This document shows, in pieces, positions 1 through 6,340 of a DNA stretch of 17,249 nt. The position numbers and the translations under genes were made by a program. The notes under the pieces are model-generated. The model ran no database searches. It had not been told where the DNA came from and saw nothing but the letters and a program-made list of their open reading frames with translations. Source of the stretch: Microcaldota archaeon (GTDB lineage Archaea; Micrarchaeota; Micrarchaeia; Micrarchaeales; Micrarchaeaceae); NCBI GenBank assembly GCA_027365815.1, contig DAHXLV010000014.1, positions 1 to 17,249 on the forward strand. The letters are read 5' to 3'. Position 1 is the first letter of the stretch. Each line of letters begins with the position of its first letter.

Positions 1-14
1 AAACAGGTGTAATA

Positions 15-545
15 ATGTTATCCAAAGGAAGAACCATGAGGGCGCAAAGCGCCATGGAATACCTGATGACCTATGGTTGGGCCATCCTGATTATTGCGAT
101 AGTGCTCGGGGCGCTGTTCTCGCTTGGGGTGTTCAGCAGCAGTTCATTCATAGGAACTACATGCATACCAGCTTCTGGATACTTCTGCTCAAACCCAGTT
201 CTGCACAACGGCAACTTTGTTGCTACAGTTGGGCAGTCGACCGGAACCACATGGACATCCGCCAACATATTCTTCATATCTGGCGGCGGTACGCCATCCG
301 GGCCTTCTAACTCGCTGTTCACAGGCTGCGTTTACTACTCTTATGCCAACAGCATAACCTCTGGCCAGACATTCACGGTCACGTTCAACTCGCCGCTCAC
401 CGCTGCAGGGACAGCATGCGGCACCGCATTCTCAACAACAGTGGGAACATCATACAGCGGTGCGATGTGGGCAGAGTACACGACTACAGGCGTGACAGGC
501 CAGCAGTTCTCGCAGATCGCTACGGCGACATTGAAGGCCACATAA
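15..545 (+). CDS. Pilin/archaellin-like protein with class III signal peptide
   Basis: This is probably a type IV pilin-like or archaellin-like surface subunit. The N-terminus has a short basic stretch (K4, R6, R9), then RA followed by QSAMEYLMTYGWAIL and a hydrophobic helix to about residue 40. This is the classic class III signal: a prepilin peptidase (PibD/FlaK type) would cut before the Gln, and the helix would pack into the filament core. The rest of the 176 residues is rich in Ser, Thr, Gly and Asn with two or three cysteine pairs, as expected of an exposed head domain. Two starts are possible. ATG 15 has an AGGTG ribosome-binding site at 5-9 and is used here; ATG 36 has AAGGA upstream and would leave only three residues before the cleavage site. 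No assembly ATPase or other pilus gene is visible nearby. The exact filament type cannot be told from sequence alone. Confidence 0.8.
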   Translation: MLSKGRTMRAQSAMEYLMTYGWAILIIAIVLGALFSLGVFSSSSFIGTTCIPASGYFCSNPVLHNGNFVATVGQSTGTTWTSANIFFISGGGTPSGPSNSLFTGCVYYSYANSITSGQTFTVTFNSPLTAAGTACGTAFSTTVGTSYSGAMWAEYTTTGVTGQQFSQIATATLKAT

Positions 546-572
546 ACCGGCCTTCTTCTTTTCTTTTTTTCC
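546..572 (+). terminator. Pyrimidine/T-rich terminator after the pilin gene
   Basis: Directly after the pilin stop codon the + strand becomes a C/T tract with runs of up to seven T. Archaeal RNA polymerase terminates at such T-rich stretches without needing a strong hairpin. It separates the pilin from the convergent dph2 gene. Confidence 0.55.
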
Positions 573-599
573 TCAGGCATAGCCCAGCCTGGGGCACAA

Positions 600-1529
600 T
601 CAGCCCTTGGCCCTCATCGATGCCAGCTCCTTCTTCATGCGCAGGACCTCCATAAGCTCGTTGGCGCTTATGAGGGGCTTGCTCACCCTGTCTGTGTCGT
701 CCACCGCAATCCTTGGGCACGCCGTGTTGACGAACGCGTCGAACTCGCGCATGTTCTCCAGCGAGGTGAAGTCGAACGTGTTGGCCGTAAGTATGCAGGC
801 GGTCAGGCCTTCCATCTCTATGCGACGTTTCAGTATGCTTGCCAGGTTCCCGTTGTGCTGCCCGTTCTTCGTGGTTAGCAGTATCCCGAACCGCGTCGCG
901 TCTAGCGCCTTGAGAACCTTGCCCCTGCTCCTTCCTGTGTAGACCGATCTGTAACCGTCTATGAACTCCACCTTGTTAGCGAACGGCTCCACGACCAGAA
1001 ACGGCTTTGTGGTGTTGAGCAGCGCGCCTAGGGGGTGGAACATCCCGCCGCCGAAGTAGACGAACGCGTCCACCTCCCTGTCTATCGTAGCAGCGCTCCC
1101 CACGTCGCAGCCTAGTATCTGCCCCCGCGCTTTCGCAAACCCATACGGCTTGCCGATAAGCACAGTTTTACCGTTGCGCTCGTAGAATTTCTTTATGTCC
1201 TCAAGCTGATGCACGTGCTGGATCGTGGTTACCAGCCCTATGCGCCTCGCATCCTTTATCATGCGGAGCGAGTCTTCAAGGATCGCCAGAGGCGCGTCAA
1301 CCCTGTATTCTACATACTCAATGTTGAAGTCAACGTGCTGAAACTCCGCGTGGCCGAAGTGTACCAGCTTGTCTGCGTGTATGCTCCTGGCTTCATCTAG
1401 CGCAAGGTCGCATGCGCCGAATGTCGGCGACGCCGATACAAAGACCTCATTGCCATCCTTCTCGAGCTTTTTGGCATATGCCAGCGCCTGCTGCTTGAGC
1501 CCTTCCGGGAACTGCAAAAGTAGTCTCAT
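600..1529 (-). CDS. dph2: Diphthamide biosynthesis enzyme Dph2
   Basis: This is 2-(3-amino-3-carboxypropyl)histidine synthase, the radical-SAM-like 4Fe-4S enzyme that moves the aminocarboxypropyl group of S-adenosylmethionine to a histidine of translation factor EF2, the first step of diphthamide synthesis. The 309 residues start with LLLQFPEGLKQQA, typical of the family. Three widely spaced cysteines, C40 (TFGACDLA), C141 (ILGCDVGSA) and C271 (VNTACPRIAVDD), match the three domains that each supply one ligand to the cluster in archaeal Dph2. The motif YFGGGMFHPLGAL (from residue 158) is also characteristic. The ATG lies 7 bases after the stop of uL16, so the two genes are probably co-transcribed and both serve translation. 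Length is near the usual 310-340. Nothing is missing. Confidence 0.95.
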   Translation of the reverse strand: MRLLLQFPEGLKQQALAYAKKLEKDGNEVFVSASPTFGACDLALDEARSIHADKLVHFGHAEFQHVDFNIEYVEYRVDAPLAILEDSLRMIKDARRIGLVTTIQHVHQLEDIKKFYERNGKTVLIGKPYGFAKARGQILGCDVGSAATIDREVDAFVYFGGGMFHPLGALLNTTKPFLVVEPFANKVEFIDGYRSVYTGRSRGKVLKALDATRFGILLTTKNGQHNGNLASILKRRIEMEGLTACILTANTFDFTSLENMREFDAFVNTACPRIAVDDTDRVSKPLISANELMEVLRMKKELASMRAKG

Positions 1530-1536
1530 TGGAACA

Positions 1537-2079
1537 CTATGAGGCGGCAGGCTTCGCTATCTGCTCGGTGGACACCCTGTAGCTGCCGGACAGCTTCGAC
1601 ATCGCCCTCTTGAGCGCCTTCTTGGCTATGTTTACATTGCCGCCGTTTATCTTTATCAGGAATATTGGCTGGCCTGGCCTTACCCTGGCCGCCACAGAGA
1701 CCGGTTTTCCGAACGCAAGAGTCATACCCTGCGAGATCCTGTCCGCACCAGCTCCAGTTGCCATCTTCTTCTCCCTTATCACGTTGTGCGGGTACACGCT
1801 TAGCGTGAACCAATACTGGCCAGGTATGTTCGCCTCAAGGAACTTCCCGGCTGCGATCCTGGCCGCTTCGAGCGAATTTGACCTGAGCTGCACAAGCCTT
1901 TCGCAGACCAGCGCAACCGCCAAGTCATAGCTGGCGCTCTCCACGCCAGTCTTGAATACGTTGAGGCTTGAGTGCGGCAGGGCCCTCACGTAGTTCTTCC
2001 TAGGCTTCCTGAGCGAATACCTCGCCCAAGCCTGGGAGTTTGGATACCTGCACGTCCTTGCCGGCCTTAGTCTAGCCAT
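1537..2079 (-). CDS. rpl10e: Large-subunit ribosomal protein uL16 (archaeal L10e)
   Basis: This is a ribosomal protein of the large subunit near the peptidyl-transferase and A-site tRNA region. The 180 residues show the family landmarks MARLRPART, KPRKNYVRALP, VQLRSNSLEAARIAAGKF, VYPHNVIREKKMATGAGADR and GMTLAFGKPVSVAARV. The loop around GAGADR is the conserved segment that reaches toward the active centre. The start is ATG at 2079, preceded by an AAGGT ribosome-binding site 7 bases upstream and a TATA box about 60 bases upstream. It is the first gene of a two-gene unit with dph2. The C-terminal tail after about residue 165 (STEQIAKPAAS) is lineage-specific. Confidence 0.97.
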   Translation of the reverse strand: MARLRPARTCRYPNSQAWARYSLRKPRKNYVRALPHSSLNVFKTGVESASYDLAVALVCERLVQLRSNSLEAARIAAGKFLEANIPGQYWFTLSVYPHNVIREKKMATGAGADRISQGMTLAFGKPVSVAARVRPGQPIFLIKINGGNVNIAKKALKRAMSKLSGSYRVSTEQIAKPAAS

Positions 2080-2136
2080 GTGAAAACCTTCCGATCAGGA
2101 TTAGTGAACGAAGTAGTACTATTCTGTGCGGCAAGC

Positions 2137-2144
2137 TATAAAAA
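2137..2144 (-). promoter_or_regulatory. TATA box for the uL16-dph2 unit
   Basis: On the minus strand TTTTTATA lies about 60 bases before the uL16 ATG. Initiation 25 bases downstream would give a leader of about 35 bases containing the AAGGT ribosome-binding site. The same A/T block read on the + strand (TATAAAAA) could also serve rightward transcription. Confidence 0.55.
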
Positions 2145-2190
2145 TGCTACTGCTTGGACGGAAAATTCCGCTAATCGAGAATGCAGAAGC

Positions 2191-2198
2191 TATAAATA
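2191..2198 (+). promoter_or_regulatory. Rightward TATA box before the 2242 short ORF
   Basis: TATAAATA is preceded by a purine-rich GAAGC that resembles a BRE. Initiation would fall near 2220, about 20 bases before ATG 2242. Nothing else nearby needs this promoter, which is the main reason to think the following segment is expressed. Confidence 0.5.
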
Positions 2199-2241
2199 TG
2201 TGACATATCCATTCAATATCACACATAGAAAACGTGAGAAA

Positions 2242-2397
2242 ATGACAGAAAAAGAACATACACAAGCTCCACGAAAGGAGCCAACAGACCTGCTGCGGAT
2301 TGCCGTAACGGCTTTCGGGCGGTACAAAGGCGATGTCCTTCCGAATCTAAGATCCGGAGAGGCGCATGCGCCCCTTATGCTTACGCTGTCGCTCTGA
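2242..2397 (+). CDS. Possible 51-residue protein, or non-coding RNA
   Basis: I do not recognise this short frame and am not sure it is coding. From ATG 2242 it would give 51 residues, beginning MTEKEHTQAPRKEP and ending LMLTLSL: a charged N-terminal third and a mildly hydrophobic remainder without known motifs. A GTGAG at 2234-2238 is a possible but close ribosome-binding site, and a TATA box at 2191-2198 has the right distance. Against a protein, the stretch contains several small hairpins and a perfect 12-base palindrome, features that would suit a small structured RNA instead. The frame stays open upstream to 2080, but that extension runs through the promoter and is not credible. It ends 18 bases before the ftsZ TATA box. 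Confidence 0.3.
   Translation: MTEKEHTQAPRKEPTDLLRIAVTAFGRYKGDVLPNLRSGEAHAPLMLTLSL
2361..2372. repeat. 12-base perfect palindrome GGCGCATGCGCC
   Basis: This is a perfect inverted repeat of 12 bases within the promoter-headed segment upstream of ftsZ. It could be a protein-binding dyad or part of an RNA hairpin. It lies about 45 bases before the ftsZ TATA box, so a regulator bound here could influence ftsZ; that is inference only. Confidence 0.5.
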
Positions 2398-2414
2398 TCC
2401 GGAGCTACAGAATC

Positions 2415-2422
2415 TATTTATA
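2415..2422 (+). promoter_or_regulatory. ftsZ TATA box
   Basis: TATTTATA is centred about 33 bases before the ftsZ ATG at 2452. Expected initiation near 2443 leaves a leader of about ten bases. This rules out the in-frame TTG at 2425 as the start, because it would lie upstream of the transcript. Confidence 0.65.
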
Positions 2423-2451
2423 ACTTGCTTGAGAGTGCTCCGCGTGGTGGA

Positions 2452-3489
2452 ATGGAGCTGGTTGACACCGCACTGAACACTGCGCCAAGCATCAGCGATG
2501 ACGAGCTGTTCAGGGCGAGGATAGCAGTATGCGGCGTTGGAGGGGGAGGCAGCAACACCATCCAGAGGATAAGCAGGATGGGCATAAAGGGCGCGAACCT
2601 GATAGCCGTGAACACAGATGGCAAGCACCTCAACACTCTTGATGCTGGCATACGCAGGATACTTATAGGAGGAGCGCTTACCAGGGGCCTGGGCGCAGGG
2701 GGCTTCCCCGAAGTGGCAAGCAAGGCCGCACAGTATTCAAGGAGCGACCTCGAGAGCGCGCTGCACGATTACAACCTTGTTTTCCTAACGGCCGGAATGG
2801 GCGGCGGAACCGGCACAGGGGCAGCGCCGGTAGTTGCAGAGATAGCGAAGAAGGACGGCGCTGTCGTTATTGGCATTGTGACATTCCCGTTCTCCCTCGA
2901 GCGCGTGAGGATAGAGGTAGCGCGCAAGGGCATCGAGACGCTGAGGCAGAATATAGACACTCTCATAGTGATAGACAACCAGAGGCTTGTCGACCTTTAC
3001 CCGAACCTTGCGATGGAGCAGGCGTTCAAGATAGCTGACGAGGTAGCCTCGCGTGCCGTGCGCGGCATAACCGAGACGATAAGCACGCCAAGCCTGATAA
3101 ACCTGGACTACTCTGACGTGAGGAACGTGATGCGCAGCGGCGGACTCGCCATGATAAGCGTCGGCGAGGGCAAGGGGGCCAACAAGGTAGACGAGGTTGT
3201 CGCGGATACGCTGAAGAACAAGCTGCTCGACGTAGACTACGAGGGTGCGACAAGCGTCCTGATACACATAACCGGAGGCGAGGACATGACGCTTGGCGAG
3301 GCAAACGAGATAGGGAGAAAGCTCACCGACATGACCTCCCCTAACGCTACAGTTGTATGGGGGGCAAGGATAGACCCCGCCTACAACGGCAAGGTCGAGG
3401 CGATTGCAATTTTCACAGGCGTAAAGAGCGACTCGATAATGGGCGGCAGCAGCGAAGCGAAGGACGACCTTGGGCTCGGAAGCCTATAG
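2452..3489 (+). CDS. ftsZ: Cell division GTPase FtsZ
   Basis: This is a tubulin-family GTPase that polymerises into the division ring. The 345 residues carry the expected elements: RIAVCGVGGGGSNTI near the N-terminus, GMGGGTGTG at residues 115-123 (the nucleotide-binding tubulin signature), FPFSLER, and the T7 synergy loop NLDYSDVRNVM at about 217-227, whose acidic residues activate GTP hydrolysis in the neighbouring subunit. A short linker of about 20 residues ends in DDLGLGSL, which may be the tail that binds membrane-anchor partners. ATG 2452 was chosen over the in-frame TTG at 2425 because of the promoter position. It sits alone with its own promoter. Its stop codon overlaps the end of rad50 by 6 bases on the opposite strand. 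I cannot assign it to the archaeal FtsZ1 or FtsZ2 group by eye. Confidence 0.97.
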   Translation: MELVDTALNTAPSISDDELFRARIAVCGVGGGGSNTIQRISRMGIKGANLIAVNTDGKHLNTLDAGIRRILIGGALTRGLGAGGFPEVASKAAQYSRSDLESALHDYNLVFLTAGMGGGTGTGAAPVVAEIAKKDGAVVIGIVTFPFSLERVRIEVARKGIETLRQNIDTLIVIDNQRLVDLYPNLAMEQAFKIADEVASRAVRGITETISTPSLINLDYSDVRNVMRSGGLAMISVGEGKGANKVDEVVADTLKNKLLDVDYEGATSVLIHITGGEDMTLGEANEIGRKLTDMTSPNATVVWGARIDPAYNGKVEAIAIFTGVKSDSIMGGSSEAKDDLGLGSL

Positions 3490-5793
3490 CTCTGAAACCG
3501 AAGTAGGGCCTCCCTGGCCCTTGTCCCTGTCCAGCTGGTATACCTTGGCGGATGCTATCTGCTTCAGGTCATCGTCGTGGGTTATGATGAAGACCTGCTC
3601 CACCACTTTCGGCAGCGTATCCCCAAGCACGTTTATCAGTTTCGATATACCTGTCGAGTCTATGTTGTGCGTGGGTTCGTCGAGTATCAGCCACCTAAGG
3701 TTCGGCACCACCACCATCGATAACGCAATCCTCATCGCAAGGCATGCCATGCTGCGCTCCCCGCCGCTCGCTACGGCATCGATCTGCACCCATTCCTCGC
3801 CAGGCCCGCTCTGCATGCCAGCCTCGAGCGCATAGTCATCTGATTTCGCGCTCAGCCTCAGGTTTGTGTAATCAGAATAGGGATAAAGCTCCGGCCATAC
3901 GCCCTGCATCAGGCTGTTTATCGACTGCGTGAGCCTGCCCCTCAGGAATGATTCTGTCTCAATGAGCGAAGACTTGAAAAGGCTGAGGTTTTTTGCAAGC
4001 GCCCTGCGCCTCTCCAGCCGCTGCTGCATCTCCTTTATGCCGTCTATCTGCTTAACCAGCGACTCTATGTTCTCCTGTAGGCTCCCCACCTGCTTCTCTA
4101 TGCCGGAGATGGTCGCGGAGGTTTTTGCAAGCGAGGCGCCTTTCTCCGCGAAACTGCCCTGTAGCGCATCGATCTCGCCCTGCGTTATTTTTATCGCTTC
4201 CGCATCGCGCTTGGATTCCGCCGAAAGTTTCGAGTACTCGCTCACCTGCTCCTTATGCTCAGCGATCCTTTTGTAGAGGTCAGCCCCTGACCTGTATCCC
4301 TGCGCCTCTTCCCTGGCATGCTCGAGATCCCTCTTCTTCCTTTCAATCTGGACGCTCGACTTTTTCAGCGCTTCGGCGGCCGCCGAAAGCCTAGCCATGC
4401 CTGCCTCTATCGCCTTCTCAACACCCTCATAATCCTTCATCCTGTTCACCGCAAGCGACAGGGCGGCGATCTCATCCTCCGCCTTTTTCACCGATGCCCT
4501 CCCGCGCTCCGCGTCCCCTTCATCGCCTGCAATCTCTACCTTAAGCGTCTCTAAAGCCTTGCGTTTCGCCGATATCAGCCTTTCGCTCAGCTCAGGGCCC
4601 AGCTCCCTCTCGCATACCGGGCACTTCGCAAGGTGGCGCTCAAGCTCCTTGATCGAGCCCTCTATGTCCGACAGCCTGCCCCTGTTGAGCGCAATTTTGT
4701 TTATCGTTGCATCCAGCTCGCCCCTCGCGGCGCCGAGCCGCCTGGCCAGCGCGTCACTGTCCTTTCCGCTTACCTGCCCCTCCAGCGCTTTCTTCTCTGA
4801 AGCCATCCTCTCGTTGTTCTTGAGCGATGCTTCCTCGCCTGCAACAATCTTCGTCAGTTTCCTGTTCTCGAGCTCCAGGTCGTCAATCTCCTTAATCAGT
4901 TTTTTCTCCTCGGCTAGCGACTCTTCAAGCCTGCGCTTCAGCGAGGCTTCATCCGAACCCCTCACCTTCTCCTCAGCCTTCATTATCTCGCCGCTGAGAA
5001 GCTGCACCTTTGCTTCAATCTCCGCTACCCTTTTCGACAGTTCCTCCTTTTTCCTATAGCGCTTCCGCCCCTCCTCTATGGCATCGCCCATCTCCTTCAG
5101 CTCTGATTTGGCCGCAGCCTCCCTTTCCTTCAATGCTGCCAGCTCCTTTGCCGATGCATCCTTCTCTGACACGGCCTTCTCCAGCTGCCTGTTCAGGGAA
5201 GCCACGTCCATGCCGCTGAGGACGCTCTCCTCCCCGCCGGTAGCCGATTTTATGCTGTTTATCAGAGAGGTGCAGTTCTCTTCCGCCGCCGCGAACTGGT
5301 CAAGGCCGAGCATGCCGTCGATCTGCTTCTTCCTGTCTCCTTTGGCTATGCTCAGGAAGTAATCCAGGCCGTTCTGCTCCGAATAGACCGCCCTGGCGAA
5401 AGTATCGTAGTCCACCTTGAGCACGCCGGCTATCTCTTCGTTTACCCGTATCGGCTGCGACTGAAAATGCGCGCCGTTCTTATCGAGCCGCGCCGTCGTC
5501 CCTCCAGAAGCGGTTATTTTTCTTGTAACCGTGTACTCGTCATTGCCTGCAAGGAAGGTCAGCTTCACCTCAGCCTCTTCCTCCCTGGACGGCCTGCTCT
5601 TTATCATGTTCTCGAGCTTCACCCTCCTCTGTTTCACAGCGGGGAATGTGCCGAAAAGCGCAAAGGATATCGCCTCCATGACCGAGCTCTTCCCCGCGCC
5701 CATGATGCCTATGAGTACATTGACCCCTTTCTGGAAGACGAGCTTTGTCTGGCCGTGCGTCTTCCAGTTGCGAAGCTCTATCTCCTTTATCAT
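3484..5793 (-). CDS. rad50: DNA double-strand break repair ATPase Rad50
   Basis: This is an SMC-like ABC ATPase that partners the Mre11 nuclease in processing DNA ends. Domains in order are an N-terminal ATPase half with Walker A GIMGAGKSS (residues 29-37), a long coiled coil rich in Glu, Lys, Ala and Leu, a zinc hook CPVC (C391 and C394, almost exactly mid-protein), the returning coiled coil, then the signature SGGERSM from S676 and Walker B LILDEPTHN with D705/E706, followed by the switch histidine in IITHDDD. At 769 residues it is somewhat shorter than many archaeal Rad50 proteins, which implies shorter arms. ATG 5793 is preferred to ATG 5805, because a TATA box at 5821-5828 predicts initiation near 5799 and so a nearly leaderless transcript. 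Mre11, HerA and NurA, often adjacent in archaea, are not in this window. Confidence 0.95.
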   Translation of the reverse strand: MIKEIELRNWKTHGQTKLVFQKGVNVLIGIMGAGKSSVMEAISFALFGTFPAVKQRRVKLENMIKSRPSREEEAEVKLTFLAGNDEYTVTRKITASGGTTARLDKNGAHFQSQPIRVNEEIAGVLKVDYDTFARAVYSEQNGLDYFLSIAKGDRKKQIDGMLGLDQFAAAEENCTSLINSIKSATGGEESVLSGMDVASLNRQLEKAVSEKDASAKELAALKEREAAAKSELKEMGDAIEEGRKRYRKKEELSKRVAEIEAKVQLLSGEIMKAEEKVRGSDEASLKRRLEESLAEEKKLIKEIDDLELENRKLTKIVAGEEASLKNNERMASEKKALEGQVSGKDSDALARRLGAARGELDATINKIALNRGRLSDIEGSIKELERHLAKCPVCERELGPELSERLISAKRKALETLKVEIAGDEGDAERGRASVKKAEDEIAALSLAVNRMKDYEGVEKAIEAGMARLSAAAEALKKSSVQIERKKRDLEHAREEAQGYRSGADLYKRIAEHKEQVSEYSKLSAESKRDAEAIKITQGEIDALQGSFAEKGASLAKTSATISGIEKQVGSLQENIESLVKQIDGIKEMQQRLERRRALAKNLSLFKSSLIETESFLRGRLTQSINSLMQGVWPELYPYSDYTNLRLSAKSDDYALEAGMQSGPGEEWVQIDAVASGGERSMACLAMRIALSMVVVPNLRWLILDEPTHNIDSTGISKLINVLGDTLPKVVEQVFIITHDDDLKQIASAKVYQLDRDKGQGGPTSVSEL

Positions 5794-5820
5794 CAAACCA
5801 AGCATACTTGTGCATTTTGC

Positions 5821-5828
5821 TATAAAAG
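5821..5828 (-). promoter_or_regulatory. rad50 TATA box
   Basis: Minus-strand CTTTTATA is centred about 31 bases before ATG 5793 and only 19 before ATG 5805. This spacing selects ATG 5793 as the rad50 start. It suggests rad50 has its own promoter despite lying downstream of the aEF1-beta unit on the same strand. Confidence 0.6.
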
Positions 5829-5904
5829 ATTATCGCAGCGTTCAGGAGGCGGCCGCCCCAGGTGGCCTGCATGCTCCTTGGAGAAAATGCATATGTGTAC
5901 GCTG

Positions 5905-5922
5905 TCTACGATGCACCGTAGA
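5905..5922 (-). terminator. Hairpin just after the aEF1-beta stop
   Basis: TCTACG and CGTAGA form a 6-base stem with a 6-base loop, starting 4 bases after the aEF1-beta stop. A short T run follows further on (minus strand GCATTTTCTCC). It may mark the 3' end of the protease, zinc-ribbon and aEF1-beta transcript. A 10-base palindrome, GGCGGCCGCC, lies further along at 5848-5857. Confidence 0.35.
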
Positions 5923-5926
5923 AAGC

Positions 5927-6175
5927 TCACATCAGGCTCTCTTCCTCTACCTCTATTTCGCTGACACCTTCTATTTTCCTTATCTGGTCCTCTATCGCGG
6001 ATGAGTTGGTTTCCTCGTTGTTGAATACAAACCTTGCCTTTATGACTTTTATGCCGAAAGCGACCTCCTCGGCCTGTATGGCTACAGGCTTCAGGGCGTC
6101 CTTTATCCTTTTTGTGGCCTCTTCCAGGGCCCCTTCGTTGGGGTAGATCTTGAATATGACAGAAACGCGCGACAT
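5927..6175 (-). CDS. ef1b: Translation elongation factor aEF1-beta
   Basis: This is the guanine nucleotide exchange factor that reloads EF1-alpha with GTP. The 82 residues form one alpha-beta domain with family landmarks MSRVSVIFKIYPNEG, EEVAFGIKVIKARFVF and a final ID/E-rich strand ending VSEIEVEEESLM. The length is close to the usual 88-90. ATG 6175 was chosen because the sequence from there matches the family N-terminus and because its A is shared with the TGA stop of the upstream zinc-ribbon gene (TGATG), a typical coupled arrangement. Longer in-frame extensions upstream run through the zinc-ribbon gene in another frame and are not credible. Confidence 0.92.
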   Translation of the reverse strand: MSRVSVIFKIYPNEGALEEATKRIKDALKPVAIQAEEVAFGIKVIKARFVFNNEETNSSAIEDQIRKIEGVSEIEVEEESLM

Positions 6176-6339
6176 CAAGGTCCCTCGAATCCGCACTCTG
6201 TGCATTTGTATGTGTTGGATATCTCCCTGCAGTGGTAGCACCTTATTATGACGCTCTTTCCGCACTGTGGGCACTTGAACTCCGTGTACTCGTTTGTGAG
6301 CCTTCCGCATGATATGCAGTTTTTGCCTGGTAGAACCAT
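6175..6339 (-). CDS. Small double zinc-ribbon protein, HVO_2753-like
   Basis: This is a 54-residue protein made almost entirely of two zinc-binding ribbons. Four CxxC pairs are visible: C8-C11 (CISC), C23-C26 (CPQC), C34-C37 (CYHC) and C46-C49 (CTEC). Short archaeal proteins of this type (for example HVO_2753 of Haloferax, as I recall it) are commonly encoded directly before aEF1-beta, exactly as here, and are thought to act with translation or RNA. The start is ATG 6339, with a GGAGA ribosome-binding site that lies inside the last codons of the protease gene upstream. The stop overlaps the aEF1-beta start by one base. It is too short to be found by many gene finders, but the motif pattern and position make it convincing. 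Its molecular role is not established. Confidence 0.88.
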   Translation of the reverse strand: MVLPGKNCISCGRLTNEYTEFKCPQCGKSVIIRCYHCREISNTYKCTECGFEGP

Positions 6340-6340
6340 T

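Larger units (their letters stand above)
2080..2451. other. 372-base gap between the uL16 and ftsZ promoters
   Basis: This divergent spacer holds the uL16 promoter (2137-2144), a rightward TATA box (2191-2198), a short ORF or structured RNA (about 2220-2400) and the ftsZ promoter (2415-2422). Small inverted repeats cluster in its right half: GCTCC/GGAGC at 2266-2281, GCCG/CGGC around TAA at 2302-2312 and a 12-base palindrome at 2361-2372. A 9-base direct repeat, GATCCGGAG, occurs at 2351-2359 and 2396-2404. I see no tRNA, SRP RNA or RNase P RNA signature in it. Confidence 0.6.

Noticed and set aside
2080..2241. Longer reading of the short ORF back to 2080
   Set aside because: It runs through two TATA-like boxes and begins one base after the uL16 start on the other strand. 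Any real product would begin at ATG 2242.
4559..5059. Open frame of 166 codons opposite rad50
   Set aside because: Ser/Leu-rich antisense shadow of the coiled-coil region, caused by codon bias of the real gene; it has no start signals or domain.
6176..6310. N-terminal extension of aEF1-beta
   Set aside because: The in-frame extension overlaps the zinc-ribbon gene in another frame and does not resemble the factor; the family N-terminus begins at 6175.
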